Source: Edolisoma coerulescens | Lineage: Eukaryota > Chordata > Aves > Passeriformes > Campephagidae | Direction: 5' to 3' | DNA: 64,000 bases | NCBI GenBank assembly: GCA_013397115.1 | Contig: VWZW01007201.1 | Coordinates: 42,555 to 106,554 of the forward strand | In this document: one piece after another, positions 1 through 13,787 of the stretch | How positions within the stretch are numbered: the stretch's first letter is position 1 | Layout: every line of letters starts with the position of its first letter | Position numbers and translations under genes: made by a program | The notes under the pieces: model-generated | The model's database searches: none | The model's input: only the letters and a program-made list of their open reading frames with translations | Told to the model about the DNA's origin: nothing

Positions 1-3
1 ATT

Positions 4-16
4 GGGGGGGGGGGGG
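4..16 (+). repeat. 13-base G homopolymer
   Basis: An uninterrupted run of 13 G residues at the very start of the window. Runs of this kind are common places for sequencing and assembly length errors, and can form G-quadruplex-like stacking. Confidence 0.9.
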
Positions 17-2504
17 CACTGTCAGGTCAGCTCAGTCCCTAAATATAGGTCCTGGGTAGAGGGCAGGCTTGGTGCAAAGTCTCTCCATACAGCAAAATGA
101 AACAGAGATCTCCTGGGAGTGCAGAAATTCTGCTGCCTTGGCCATCTTGTCGGCCTGGATGGATGCTCCAGTGTCTTGGTACAAGAAATACCAAAGTCCA
201 CCCAAATATGAAGATTCTTTAATTGAAGCTTGGTAGGGAGTTGGAAGGAGAAGTCATGGCAATGGAAACTCTTAATAATCTGAGGTGCTAAAGAATGCAA
301 ATCTCCTGATCCTTTTTAATGCTTCCAATTTAACTAGAGGTGAGGTTTCTTTTTAAAGTCTCTTAGATGCTGTGGAAATCAGGGAAAAAGAGGAATGGTA
401 TCCGTTACATGAAAACTCTGGAAACAATCTCTAACCGTACTAACACAAATAAAGAACATTATCTCCTTGCCACTATATGATGCAAAGAAGTAGTTTGGGT
501 GCTTCAGGCCTTGAGTTTTGCTGTGCAATGAGCGTGGGGTAGGAGGGGAGAGGAGAGGGGCAGGAGCTGGAAGGTTTTTGGTGTAATCAAGAGAGTTACT
601 TCTTTGCAGCTCTCCTCCTCCTTTTCTGCAATGTTCTCTGTTTTTGTTGGTGCTTTGTGGCCACCCTGCTTACCAAAATCCACAGCTCTGAATTGCTGTT
701 GCTGAAGAGAAGTAAAAGTAGTTTCTTCCCCTTTTCTCCCCATGAAGATTTATTTGGAGGAATAACATTTTTTTCTTTTTCAAATGAAAGCTCATCTTTG
801 CTTCTGCATCACTGGGGCTGCATTGTAACTCGGAGAAAGTGTCTGTAAATCAGTCATGTGGACAAGCTACTCATTTTCCTGCACTAATAGTCCCTGTTAT
901 AAATAGTGTTGTCCTCTGCTTGCATTTACAGCTCTTTGCTGCCGTTGCTCTCAGGTGTGCAGGGTTTTCAGTGGTAGTAAAGCATGGGGAACAGCTCTTC
1001 CTGCAAGGTTTTTTTCCTCTTTTCCATTGGACACCCTTCCTTCTGGCTGATCCTGCTGCCTGGCTTTCTGTCTGGATCTGCTCGCAGCCAGGCAATCCTG
1101 CAAATCACTGCTCTGCTGGAGCTGCTGCATCACAGCTCCCCTGCTGCAGGAAGCATCTTTTAGCCCTTTTATGCTGTGAAGTTGAGGAAATAGAGCAAAA
1201 CTTCTGTTTTCCTTCAAGTTGTGGTTGAATGACTAATGGAGCATCAGGGAAGGCTCTTTTTCTCTCGGAAGAGGTGTGTTGATGTTATCCAGCAAAACAC
1301 AAGTCCTGGTTTTGGGATTACACCTATTAATTGAGTAGCTGACCTTCTCAGCCTGCCTGCCTGGTGTCCAGCTCGCTGAGCATGTGCTGAATGACCCAGG
1401 GAAAATCAAGCTAGAGTTCAGAATTACGTGGGTGTCAAAGGCTCTTAAAGCCTGGTATATTTATGCCCCTGATTCATGGTGCTTCCAAAAACAATCCAGC
1501 TCTCATCCTGCAGAGGGGAAATACCTCAGTCCCGTGTTATCAACTTCTGCTTAGCTGCCAGGGCAATATAAACTCAACCCGAGTTATTTTGGGCTCCTTA
1601 TTCTTTTGCTTCCAGATCCCACCCTGCGAGTTCCTTGTAGAAGAAATGCTGGTTTAATTCTGTTTTACACTCTCCCGTATGGGCTGAAAACGGTAAGCAG
1701 GGTATTTTATTTCAGGGCTGTGACAAATTTTAGTACATCTTGTTCCTGTCTGTGGCGTGAAAAGGTGTCTTTTGTCCGCCTGCTACCACACGGGAAGGAA
1801 GTTGTTGAGTCTGGGAGATAAAAGCTTTATCTCCTCCCCTGCAAGGGACAAGCTGCCCACTCCTAGGCTGGCACCACTCTGCTCTGCCCTGCTTGTAGTA
1901 GGGCAGAGGGGAAAATTTTCACAGGAAAATATGAGTGGACTCATAATCTATTTGTAAGTGCGTAGCTGTCAAGGAAGATGATGACTAAGCTATTGCACAA
2001 GGTGCAGCTCTTCAGAGAGCTTGCCAGGATTGGACTGGATCGTGACTGACTCATAAGAGAGCCTATAATACCAGTCAGCTCCTAATTTTATTGTTGCTGG
2101 TTTGATCTGACCACTGGCCATGACTAGTTTTCTTTCCCAGCCTATTTGCTGTGGAATTTTAAGTTGGGAAGTCTACACGTGATGACAACAGATTACAAAG
2201 TCCGATTTATTGGAGGAAGTGAGTGGTTCCCAGGCCTTGGGTGGGAAGTGCTGGGTGGCAGGAGTGTTTAAGCTGATGTCTTGCATTTGGCTCACATGGA
2301 TGTTTCTCTGTCAGCACCTGCCCTGTGCTGCTGCCAGGCTCTGGCATGGCACTTAGCTGCCCATTTTACAGAAGGGAAAGCAGGGGCCAAGCACCTGCAG
2401 GTGAAGATGCCAGGAGGTCACCAGCAGAGCAGCTGGCAGTGCCTTTTTCTTGGTCCCATCTGTGACCTGAACCCCTGGCAGTCAGCTGGTGGGTGAGCTG
2501 CATT

Positions 2505-2776
2505 GTCAGATAGCGACAGGACAAGGGGGAATGGATTTAAACGAAGAGAGGAGAGATTTGGATTAGATATTAGAAAGAAATTCCTGGTTGTGAGGGTGGT
2601 GAGGCCCTGGCACAGGTTGCCCAGAGAAGCTCCCCCTGGATCCCTGGGAGTGTCCAAAGCCAGGTTGGACGGGGCTTGGAGCAACCTGGGATAGTGGAAG
2701 GTGTTCCTGCCTGTGGCAGGGAGTTGGAATGCAATGATCTTTAAGGTCCCTTTCAACCCAAACCATTCTGTGATAC
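2505..2776 (+). mobile_element. CR1 LINE fragment, 3' end, sense
   Basis: The text follows the typical bird CR1 3' end: a GGGGGAATGG segment, a gagagatttggattagat stretch, a CAGGTTGCCCAGAGAAGC block and a terminal CCATTCTGTGATAC. CR1 ends usually carry ATTCTGTG octamers. It is a 5'-truncated copy of about 270 bp with no intact ORF. Confidence 0.9.
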
Positions 2777-5700
2777 AACATGAAGCTGCAGGACTGTTCT
2801 CATGTGCCCCTTCCTTTTAGGGTCTCCTCTGTGTTGTGGGTGAGAGGCCAAGCCTGGCCCCAGAAAGTGATGTTGCTTCTTGCCTCCCAAACTGGTTTGA
2901 AAGGCTGTCCCGGTGTTTAGTGCCGCTTTGCCCTCTAAGTCAACACTTCATGTTGCAAATGGACATCCCAGCTTGGCTTTCACATTGCCTTTAATGCTGT
3001 GTGAGGACCTAAAAACAGGTACATGAAACCAGTTGCAGCATCTCTGCTGCTCTCCTCTGCTTCAGCTCCAGGTGTACCTGAGAGCATCGCCAATGGCTAC
3101 AGCAGCTCATGCCCACTGGATCTTTCACAGGGCATTTTCAGATCTGGGAAGTGATTGGAGTTGAGAGTGCTGTGCCAGGAAGGGCCCTTTTCCCCAGGAC
3201 TAGGTGGGAACTCTTTTGCCTCCTTTAACTTGCTGTTCTCCAAGGAGACCTGGTGTGTCCTGTCCTTGGAGCAGGCAGTGTCTGCAGTTCTCAGGGGGTG
3301 TGGTGCTGGGAACTGGCAGAAAATGGAGTTTACAGGTCAATGCTGTATCCCATGTCACACCTACCGACCTTTGCTTGGTTCAACACCTGTTGGCAGCACG
3401 TGTGGCTCCAGCTGTGATGGAAGGACAAAGGACTGTGCTACTTTTTTCTCTTCATGCTGCCTGGTTTTGTGCTTACAGCGGTGGTGGGGGAGGTCCATGA
3501 CCCTTCACTTCTCCAAGCTCATGGAGAATTGTTTGCCCTGAAGTGTGCTGAGAAGGTTCCTCCCAACCCTGTCCCAGCGTGGACAACGAGCAGCATTGTC
3601 CAGAAGAGAGCTGGAGGTGGCATCTCAAAGCCTTGGAAACCACCAAGCTGCCCAGAGGATATATGGAGGTTTTGTTAGGATTTTATTGGGTTCTCTGGGC
3701 TTTCCCACGGCAGCTCAGTGGGAGTACTGACAGTTTTTCCTTGTTCCCCTCACCTAAGGTCACTTCCATATCTTCAGCCTGTGCTACACTGCCACTAGGA
3801 TTGGGTTGCGTGCTAAATTTAGTGAACCTTTACAGCTTGGTGTGTGTATGTAAAACCAGAGGGAGTTTTAGCAGCTTTTAAGGGGTTAGAGCCTGGTTCA
3901 GGATGCCCAACAAGGCCAGGCTCTCTCTGCACAGGTGGCAGCACCCCAGGCCAGGTGTGGGAGGGTTCTCCTCTGCCTCAGTGTACTTCCACACAGGGAT
4001 TCGCTGAGGTGCAGAGCCCGTGGGTGGGAGGGAGGGTTCTGGAGGCACAATTAGGACTTGCATAACGTGGTCTGCAGTCTGAGGCATGTGAGAAGTGCTG
4101 GCGAAGGGGTTGGGTTTCAGAAGTTTTAAAGGCTTGTGAAAATTCTCGATCAGATGTTTCCATTACAATCCTGCATTTTTCAGCCCCCCCGCCCTCCATC
4201 TCCAAGTTTCTGTCTCTTTTTCTATGCTGTTTGTGTGCCAAAAGAAGAATTTTTTTGGCTTCAGGTCTGGTGTACCTATTTCTAAGTCGATTTTTAAATC
4301 CCTGCTTGGCATTACAGGCTACTGGAGTAATAGTTTGAGATGTAACTTAAGTTGGAGGCAAATAAGTTTAGATTTGTGTGGTTGCAGTGAAGTGTTTGTT
4401 CAATTTTTGCACGCCAAAGGAGGAGCAGATTGTGGGGCAGCAAAGCAAAAGGAGTGAGAACCCAGAGAAGCGTGAGAGAAATGACCTCAATTACTCTGCA
4501 TTTCTGTTGCTGAGAATTTTTAGGCCTTTTTAACAACCTGGCATGTTGTTGAGTTCAGATCAGTGCTGAGTGCATTGGGGTGGGTGTGGGTGCTTGTGTT
4601 AGGAGGCTGTTTTGGGGGCAGAACTCGGGGATATTGGGTTCTTGACTTGAACTCGAAACTCTTCAAATATGCATTTCACTGTTTCCAGTTCCTTTAGGAA
4701 ACTCCTGCAATCTTGGTCCTTATGGTCACAAGTGGAAAGAGCCAGGAAACCTTTAGAGATGTGCTTTGAACACATCTTCTGCAGGGTTCTTGTGTGGCGT
4801 TGCCCAGCTCTGGAAATCGTACTGTATGTGGGGTTATGCAGTGAACTGGACTGTGGAACTGGGACCAGTAAGGAGTGTTGCAGCATCCCCTGGGCTGCTG
4901 CTGCTCAGAGAAACATTAGCAACCCTCAGCATCACTCAGCTGGGGCATCAACAGCTGCATGAGGAAGGTGGGAAAAGAAAGCTCCTTCACCATGTGGCTC
5001 AGGTGTGATTCAAGCATTAAGCAGGTCTGTGGAGGAGCTGGAGCCTTTACCCTGCTGCTGGAGGGGAGTCTGGTCCCCTACTCTGGCTGTTTTAACATGC
5101 AAATATTGCCTTGGGGTCTGCTGAAACACTGCACTGATTCCTGAGAACATGTGACCTTCTTAAGCTGCCTGCCAGAGCCTAAAGGATCTGGGTGATGACA
5201 TCACGAGATGACACCAGCTGGGTATCATTTCTTCAGCTGTGAGTGCCTTCAGCAAACTGGTCAGTGAAGCACAGAGAGGTTAACAAGGTGAAAAGAAGCC
5301 TTGTGGAGAGGATTGTGTGGTGCTGCTGTTCAGGAGCACTTCTCCTTGGTGTGGAAGCTGAAAGGATGGCATCTCAGTGGAGCTGTAGCCAGTGAAATTC
5401 TTGTTGAAGTGCAGGAGGTGTTGTGGATGGATGATGAGGTGAGCTCTTAGTGCTGCCCTCCGTAAATGAGATACGTGCAGTGTCTCAAAGGAGAGCAGAG
5501 AAAAGACCTTAACACTTCACCTGCCTCAGCAGGGAAACGACCACAGTTCAGCAGCAATTTCTAAAACTTCATGTTGTGCTTTTAAATAGAGTTAGAAGTT
5601 CCAGCTCATGATGCAGTTTATACTTTGAAATGCACTGGTGTAACTTGTATGGTGCCAGTGCTGCAGGGATTGCTTCTAAAGCCTCTTTTGTTCCTAAACC

Positions 5701-8700
5701 ATTTTGAAACTTTATTTCTAAGAGTATTAACAGCACCATGTCCTACAGCATGAGGGATCTGGCTTGGATATAGAAGTGCTGTCTTTATGCCTGCAGGATG
5801 GCATGCTTTAGGATACATGCTGAAAGACAGCTTTGCTATGGAGCAGTCAGACTAACTCATGTCTACTGTGGAAGTTTTCATGATGGAAGTTTGTTCAGCC
5901 TTCAGCTGGTACAAATTTCTGCTGGAGCAGAAAGTCAAGATATTGGTGCTGTAGGAAGCCCATCACCAGCAGAACCTTCTGTGGTCCAAATTCTGTCCTG
6001 AGTGTACCTCTAAATGTTCAGAGGGTTTGTAAATGGAGTGTGAACAATGCTTTAATCTGGCAAATGATTTAAAATTTAACGCACTGTTGAAATAAAATCC
6101 ATCCCTCTTTGGAGGTGTCGTTCCTAACGTGACTGTGGATTAAAACTTATTGATTGCTACCAGCAAAAGAGTGAAATAAAATACAGTGCTCCTGCTCTGT
6201 AGAGAGGCTGCAGACTGTCCATTACAGCACTGAGCACCTCGCTGGATTGAGGATTGAAAGCGTTTTCCCGATTTGCAGCCAAAATGCAGCCGTGGCCCAT
6301 TGCTGCCCATTTGTTCCCACGCCAGCATTGTCCTCTGGCTTCAGCCCCTCCCTGCAAGTGGGAGCAGAGGAAGCCTGAGCTGCTGGGCAGGGTCCTGTGC
6401 CTTGGGTGCAGTTCAGGGCAGCAGAGCTGTTCGTGCACAGGGGAAGGGAGGGTAGCAAGCAATGCCTGCTCGAGCCCGGCCGTTGGGATTTTCCAGTGTT
6501 TTTGTGACTTTCTGACCCACGACTGTGGTGTAGAGTATTAAAAGCAAAAATAAACCTGCTGATGCAGTGCTTACCCGGCTGTGTAGGCTGAAGAGGAGGC
6601 AATTCCAGCCTCGTAGTACTCCCTAAATTCTGGTTTGGTAGTTGTGCTGTGCGTATTGGTGATAATTTCATTTTTGATGCCTCTGTCAGCTTCCAGGAAC
6701 TTTGACCTCTCTGTGTTGAGTCTCTGTTCCCCCTGTCATCCAGCCTGAAGCTGCCCTTGTAAAATCTCAGGGTTGAGAAACTAACTGCCTACCCCTGAGT
6801 TTTAAACTCTTGGCATATTTGAAAATTTATTATCGTTCTGTGAACTTCGGTTGTTTAACTGATGAATACTTTTTCCCCCCCATTCTTTTATCATACTGTG
6901 TGTGGTGACAAAGGAGAAAGATCTTCCCCGTTGATTTCTCTCCCTTTGCAGCTGAAGAATTATCAAGACTCAGCCTGATGATGGGGTACAGCAATCTTGT
7001 TTCACTTACTGCCTTCTGATGCTCTCATTTAGCTACATCTGTGCCACACTGACAGTAATTTTGATACAGAAATCGCACATTTTCTCTTTAGAGACAACTG
7101 AAATCACTCAACTGCTTAGACATAATGTGTGCAATAAATAATGTCTTGAGACTCCAGGTAGTTAGAAGAAACCACATGAAAGCATCTAGATCTGATATGA
7201 TTCACAATCACTGAAGTTTTGATTTCCCTCTGAGCTAACAACTCTCCTCTGCCTTGCAGCCTGTTCCCAGCACAGCTCAATTTCATTTTCCTCTAGGAAT
7301 TCGGATAGATGAGAGCTTCTCCTGCCGGCTTCTCCTTTTGTCCATTGCTGTTCAACAATAGGATTGTCGAGTCACTGAGAGGTTAACGAAGCTTTTTTTT
7401 TTTTTGTCAGTGGTCCAACCTCTTTGTATAGCTGTGTGGAACAGCACACTGAACAGAAATAATGGGAAAATCTTGTTGCTGGAATGACCAGGATTGTCGT
7501 TTTGTGATACCAGGGTAAAAATCTGCTTAAGCTTCAGGCTTCTGGCTGCGTTATGGGGTGGCTGAGCACAAATCCCTCTGCAAGAACATTAAATATTAGT
7601 TTCTGTGTGTCTCCTTGCATCCCACAGTGTTGCAGCCAGGGGAGGGAATCTGAACGATGACAGTCGGTTCAGCAGTAGCTTCCCCTTTAGTATTTAGAAT
7701 GGTTTTGTTAACGAGCCTTTTGGGGTTTGGCATTGGAAAAAGGGTGAATTGTAGCCCTTAATTATGAAGTGTGGGAACAATTGGAGCCGGACAGGCAGGC
7801 AGTGGTCCAGCTGCTCTTCCTGAGAGAGCAAAGCTTTTGTGCTGTGCCATCCCACTGCACAAATGACCGTGCGGGGCTCTTGCTGGATTGATTGGTTTTG
7901 ATCCCTTTTAGGAAGGGGTTTGGAAGCTCTAATTTTGGGTTTATCACAGTAGTCAGGCTCCTGCCCTGTTGCTCTGAGCAAGCCTGTTATCATGACTGCC
8001 CCAAAGAACTTCCCGTGGAGGGGGGAGCGTGGGATTAAAAACCAGTTGTTAAATCCAGTTGAACTGGGACATCAGTGGCTTGGCTCCTGTGGGTTCAGTG
8101 ACAAAGTAACTGCAAGGAAAGATGCGAAGGTGCTGTGTTCTGCTCGTGCAGGGGATGGAGAGCTTTGAGGAGGAATTAAGCTTGGGATGGTGTGGGATGG
8201 ATGGCACGTGGGTGAGCTGTGACTTGCTGGATGCCACCTGGGGCACAGAGACACTTTTCTTTCCCTCTTATCAGCTTGGGGATGAGGGCACCCAGCAGAG
8301 CAGGGTGGCAGTGGGATTTACAGGAGTGCTTACTGGTGGCAGTGCTCCAAGAAACTCTCACCTTTTCCTTCCAGAGCACCTCTCCAGGCTGGGTTTTCCC
8401 TACAGTTCAGGCAAAGTGCACCTGTTATCACTCAGGCATTGCTGTTGGCCCTGGCCGTGCCTCCTGTCCAGGCTCTCATTCCAGCAGAACTCATGCTGGG
8501 AAATGGAAAATACAGAACTCTGCAGGACACAACTTTACCTTTTTTTCCTCTTTTTTTTTTTTTTTTTTAAATTTTCCCCTCCTGGGAGCTGCTGAGCCTC
8601 CGTGGTGGCTGGTGTATGCATGGCCCTGCATTCTCCTGTTGGGAATGTTAAAAATAACAGCTACAATTTTCCCTTTCCACATACCAAAATATATTAATGT

Positions 8701-10187
8701 GCTGCTGCTTTGATTAGTCATTTCCTCTTCTTTTGTTCCTTTCGCAACAGGGTAAAGGGCAGCGTGCGCACACTTGAGTAAAATCTTGTCTGGTTAAGAA
8801 GTCTGAAACAAAATAGATTCTCTTAGGTTAATACCTGTCTTTGTTGGCAGAAGAATTCTGTTCTCATCCCTTAAATATACATTCAAAAATAAGTCTGGAT
8901 AAAATCACTTTTATGGTGTTCAGACTGAGAATATCTTTGCCTGATTTATTTTTGTAGTGGAAAGAAATTCTAATGTGAACAAGATTAATATTCTTACCAT
9001 GAATTTAATATATTCCTGCAGGAAAACCTTTGGTGATACATTGCTAGAGGAAATTTTCCAAATCCATTTATTTTGAGGTTTCTTGTCTTCCTCCTGTGCC
9101 ATCACATTTCTCCTTCCCTGAGTTCCCGTGAGACCTCGTTCAGCGTGGGTGGAAACTTGGTGAAAGCAGCAGTGTGACACTGTTGGGCTGTGCATGGCTC
9201 AGTTTGGGGTAGTTCTGGCAGCCTCTGCACCCTCGGGGTGTGGGGGTACAAAGGTTAATAAATCCAACTTACAGGGACCTGCTCAAGTGGCTCTGAGCGA
9301 CTTGCTCACCCTTCAAGGCTGGATATTTTTTGCTTCTCTGTTGCTGTGGCTGCCTTAGTGAGAAATTTGGGAGAAAAGCTTTAGCACCAGGCTGTCTGGA
9401 GAGCTGCAGAACGAGTGGTAGGTTTAAAACTTCCTTGTGTGCGTGGAGGAATTCAAGTGAGTAAGCTCAAAAGTTGCCTGGCGAGGATAGTTAAGGGCAA
9501 AGCTGAGTGGAAATCTGGAGAATCAAGCAATAAATGAAGGCTGATCTCTTCTCAGTTAGGTCCAAACTTTAGAAACACAACCCATAAACAACATGCCATC
9601 CTCTTTAGCAATCTGTCGTGGTTTTCCTGTCGCTCTGGTGCCGAGGGCGTCTGCTCTGCCCTGGATTCAGGCGGAGGACAGCTTGTGCCTGCCCAGGGAG
9701 GTGAGGCTTGGGCAGCCTGAGGGAAAACTCTGGTGCTGGGGCTGTGTATGGCTTGCAGAGAGGGGATTTTACCTCTCCTGGGATGCACAGGCAGGTAATA
9801 AACTCAGGTCTTCTCCTTGACTCTTTGCAGCTCTTTTATATAAAAAACCTGGGTTGTTTTTTTTGAATGAGCATTAGCCTCCCAGTACTCAGATGCCATT
9901 CATACTTTCACAGAATCTGCTAAGGCAAAAAAAAAGAAAAAAGCTAGACCAAAAGCCTTTGCTTCTTTTGTTTCTGTCTCCTCTTATTTTACGTTTATTT
10001 TTAAAAATATAAACAAGAATTCATAGTACAGGAATGTATATTTATATAGTTATATTTGTTACATACACTGGGAAAGGGAAAATGCTTCATTCCAGCTGTT
10101 TTCTCTTTGCAGATTGCTGTGAAGGTATGAGAGGAATTTGAGTACTGAGAAAGCTACTGCTCATACCTGCTTTCCTCTGTTACAGCG

Positions 10188-10393
10188 TCATGGAATGATT
10201 TGGGTTTGGAAGGGACCTTAAAGCCCATCCAGTTCCACCCCCTGCCATAGGCAGGGACACCTTCCACTATCCCAGGTTGCTCCAAGCCCTGTCCATCCTG
10301 GCCTGGAACACTTCCAGGGATGGGGCAGCCACAGCTTCTCTGGGCACCCTGTGCCAGGGCCTCCCCACCCCCACAGCCAAGAATTTTCTTCCA
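10188..10393 (-). mobile_element. CR1 LINE fragment, antisense
   Basis: Read on the minus strand this is the CR1 3' tail. On the plus strand it shows the mirrored order: TTGGAAGGGACCTTAAAG, CCCTGCCATAGGCAGGGACA, CACTATCCCAGGTTGCTCCA and the block CAGCTTCTCTGGGCACC. About 205 bp, truncated, no coding potential. It closely resembles the copy at 59369. Confidence 0.9.
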
Positions 10394-11805
10394 TGCTTGG
10401 AATTGGATGTAAGGAGATGAAAGGGATGTAGCAGCCCTAAATTTCTCAGGAGATGGCCTTAATTTTTTTTTGTTTTACATGGAATTTGGGGCTCTGCCTC
10501 ATTTGTGGCCAGAGGATGGTCAACTGCATCATTCCCATGGGTGCTGCAGACCTTGTTTTAATTGAGTTAAAGTAATAGAGCATGGCAGGGGTAGGTGCAG
10601 AATGAACATACTAACACTAATGCAACTTATTCCTTCCTCAGAAAGGGATTAAGCTGTGTTAAGAGTGAGCAAACCCAGTGGGGCTCAGACCTGTATTTTA
10701 CTGCCCCTGGCTTTATAGGGACTGGTAGCTGCTCCCTGAGGCTTTCTATGGGTCCAAGGTGAAGATTATACCATGAATGTCTATTTGTACACTAGACCAC
10801 AACAGCTGTCTTAAGGCCTTTGTTGAGGTGCACAGTGGCTTTAAAACTGTAAATGGCTTTTGTGTGTGGTAAAGCTGAGCTGCTGTGGAGTGTCACAGCA
10901 ACCTGCATTGTACAAACCCCTGTGAACTGCCCAGACAGCTAACTGGAATAAAACCAGGTGTGGCTTGGTCCCTCCCTCCTGTCCAGGTGCTGGGCAGAAG
11001 CAGATTTCAGGTGTGGTTGTGTGTGTTTAATGCTTTTGCCTGTCTGACCCAAGAGTCCTGGCTCAAATCTCTACCTGGCTCATGCTTTTGGATGGGTTCA
11101 TGTTGCAGGAGGTGCTCGAAAACTACACGACATATGGAATTGCTGCTCAGACTGGGAACCTAAACTCAGCTTTGGCCATAAGTCTGCAAGATTTGGCTCT
11201 TATTTGTAGTATTATTTTGAGAAAATTCTGTGATCTTTTTTTATGCCTTCCTATTTTGAGAAGTATCACTTCCCAGTTCCCTGTGCACGGAAGCGGGTGG
11301 TGATTGAAGAGCAAATGTCTGATCTGGTCCCTGCCCGCGTGGAGAGCAGGGAAAAGGGAAATGCTTACCCAAAAGGCTGAGCTGGCTGCTTGGGTGTTTA
11401 AATGCCTCTCAAATAGTTCATGGTGGTGTGGGCAGAGCATGTCTGTACACGAATGCATGAAGGAAGGAGCTGGGGAAGCCTCAGGGACTCCTTGGAAGCA
11501 GCGATGGGAAGATGCAGACTTGCTGAGTAATTCCTGCTGGAAGAAAGAAACCTTTGATTCTTTACAGGCACTTTGGAAAAAGGTGGTGTAAAGATAATTT
11601 GTTATCTTCTGACTCCGGAGATAATAGGTGTGTGTGTTAGCTGCTAGTGATTTAAAGGGGAAACTTGCAGTTTCTGGAGTCTGGTAGAGCCAAGGACATC
11701 TTTCGCTGGTCCTGACGCATGCTGGCTTTTATCCCAAATAACATCCCCTCACTCATACTGCAAGAAATGGTTTGGTTTCCTAAGACTTTCCTGGGCTGAA
11801 CAATC

Positions 11806-12350
11806 CAGAGTCATTTAGGTTGGAAGAGCCCTGTAAGATCAAGTCTGACCATTCCCTCAGCACTGCCAAGGCCACCACTGCCCCATGTCCCCAAGTGCCA
11901 CATCCTCACGGCTTTTAAATCCCTCCAGGGATGGGGACTCCACCGCTGTCCTGGGCAGCTGTGCCAATGCCTGACCATCCTTTTAAGGAAGAAATTTTCC
12001 TCAATATCCAAACTAAACCTCCTCTGGTGCAGCTTGAGGCCGTTTCCTCTTGTCCTGTCCCTGTTCCCTGGGAGCAGAGCTTGAATCCCACCTGGCTGCC
12101 CCCTCCTGCTGTGGAGAGCGAGAAGTTCCCCCCGAGCCTCCTTTTCTCCAGGCTGAACCTCCTCAGCTGTTCCTGGTGCTGTAAACCCTTCCCCAGCTCC
12201 ATTCCCTTCTCAGGACACGCTCCAGCCCCTCAGCATCGTTCTTGGTATGATGGGCCCAAAACTTCCCCCAGGACTGGAGGTGCCGCAGCAATGCCCAGCA
12301 GAGGGGACAATCACTGCCCTGGTCCTGCTGCCACACTATTCCTGAAACCA
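11806..12350 (-). mobile_element. CR1 LINE fragment, antisense, longest copy in window
   Basis: About 545 bp of CR1 in reverse orientation. It starts with TTTAGGTTGGAAGAGCCC and continues through the block with TTTTAAATCCCTCCAGGGAT, the GGCTGAACCTCCTCAGCTG segment and a distal part with CACTGCCCTGGTCCTGCTG. The open frames on the minus strand in this interval are remnants of the element and are not host genes. Confidence 0.9.
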
Positions 12351-12409
12351 GTGTGTTTGTGCCCATGCTTTGGTGAAGCCCGTGGGGTGCTGCTGTGGCA
12401 GGGGCTGTG

Positions 12410-12720
12410 CAGTTTCGGGATATTTGGGTGAGCTGCCAGGCAGGAATGTGGAGCGTGGTTGTCCCCGCTCCGTGCCAGCAGCAGGTGTGCGCGCCTCTAT
12501 CCCAGGCTGAACGCGAGGTCGCTCGCTCCGCTTTCACCGATGCGAATTCCAGTTCTGGGCTTTATCCTACAGCCCAGGTGGTTTCAGGGCGTCACCTGCT
12601 GCCTGCTGAATCCCTGCCCTGCCTTATCTTGTAGGAACTTGCCCAAACAGCCGGGCTGTGGTGGAAACCTCTTGCGGGAGGTACCTGGGTGCTCCCCGCT
12701 GCCGGCACTGGGACAAGATC
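12410..12720. promoter_or_regulatory. Small CpG-rich patch, candidate regulatory element
   Basis: This is a local cluster of CpG dinucleotides, including GCGCGC, ACGCGAGG and GTCGCTCGCTCCG, inside otherwise CpG-poor DNA. It lies directly after a CR1 copy. It is shorter and weaker than a usual promoter island. It could be an enhancer, a minor alternative promoter, or merely GC-rich sequence; nothing proves function. Confidence 0.3.
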
Positions 12721-13423
12721 AAGGACATCTGCTGGATACTGGTGGCAGGGTTGTGCAGCCGTGTTGTGCTCCCGGCTTCCTCTCGGCGCTGCTGCTGCTG
12801 CATTTTGTCAGGTGTTGGCTCTGAAGCTGGATTAAAAAAACCCTCTGAAAGTAAAGGCTTTTGTTGAAGCAAAGCTACTCTTTCTGGAATTTAATAAAGA
12901 GCTTGTCTGTGTTAACTAACATCAAGCGACTGAGAGCAGACAGAGCCCAACAGATGGTACAAACAGCGGCATGTTTGGAATGGAAAATATTTACCTAGAG
13001 GGTATTTGAAGCACTGAGCTTGTGCTCTGCAAATGGCTTAATTGTATCAGTGAAATAAAGTGAAGAGCAAGATTTATTGACAAGTTTTCTCTGCTCTTGC
13101 TGTCAGCACCTTGGAGGGGGTGTCAAGCACTGTTGAGCTTACCTTGAACAGGTCTCCTTCCTGGGAAGAGTAGTTTTAATACCTGAATGGCTCAGTTGGT
13201 GTTTTTGAGTGTCTACAGCTTTTTCCTGTGGCTGCACAAATCATGCTGTCAGGGCAAGTATGGAAATGAAAAACTCAGAGCTTGAAATGCTGTTTATTAT
13301 TGCTTCCCCCTGTCCCAAGTCTTGGGTTTGGGAGGATTGGTGTAAACAGAGCGTGGAAATACAGATATAAAACGAGAATTTAAAAAGAATACAAATATGT
13401 GGGTTAAATTTTACCTTGAGTGA

Positions 13424-13787
13424 TGCGTGCAGTTTTGGTTGCCACGATATAAGAGGTTTATAAAGGTATTGGAGAGTGTCCAGAGAAGGGCCACGGAAGT
13501 GGTGAAAGGTCTAGAGAGGAAGCCATGCAAAGAGTGGCCAAGGTCACTTGGCTTGTTCAGCCTGGAGGGGATGAGAGTGAGGACAGACTTCATCCTGGTC
13601 TGCAGCTTCCTCACAAGGGGACGTGGAGGGGCAGATGCTGATCCTTCTCCCTGGTGACCAGCAACAGGACCCAGGGAATGGCTGAAGTTGTGTCAGGGGA
13701 GGCTTAGGTTGGATATCNCTGTGCACGGCCAGGAGTTGAACTCTGATCCTTGTGGGTCCCTTCCAACTCAGGATTTTCTATGACTTT
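13424..13787 (+). mobile_element. CR1 LINE fragment, sense, older subfamily
   Basis: It begins with GTGCAGTTTTGGTTGCCA and continues with the GAGAGTGTCCAGAGAAGGGC block. A GTTCAGCCTGGAGGGGATGA segment follows, and it ends at GGGTCCCTTCCAACTCAGGA and TTTTCTATGA. The order is that of CR1 3' ends, but divergence is higher than in the copy at 2505. An ambiguous base (n) sits at 13718. Confidence 0.8.

Noticed and set aside
5188..5210. TGATGACATCA-like near-palindrome resembling a CRE or box C
   Set aside because: A box D at proper spacing with terminal stem is missing, and one imperfect CRE-like site is expected by chance.
6222..6671. Minus-strand open frame, 149 codons
   Set aside because: No recognisable motif, and overlapping open frames on both strands in the same place indicate chance openness.
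12163..12537. Minus-strand open frame, 124 codons
   Set aside because: The greater part lies in the antisense CR1 at 11806-12350; it is an element remnant without domain features.
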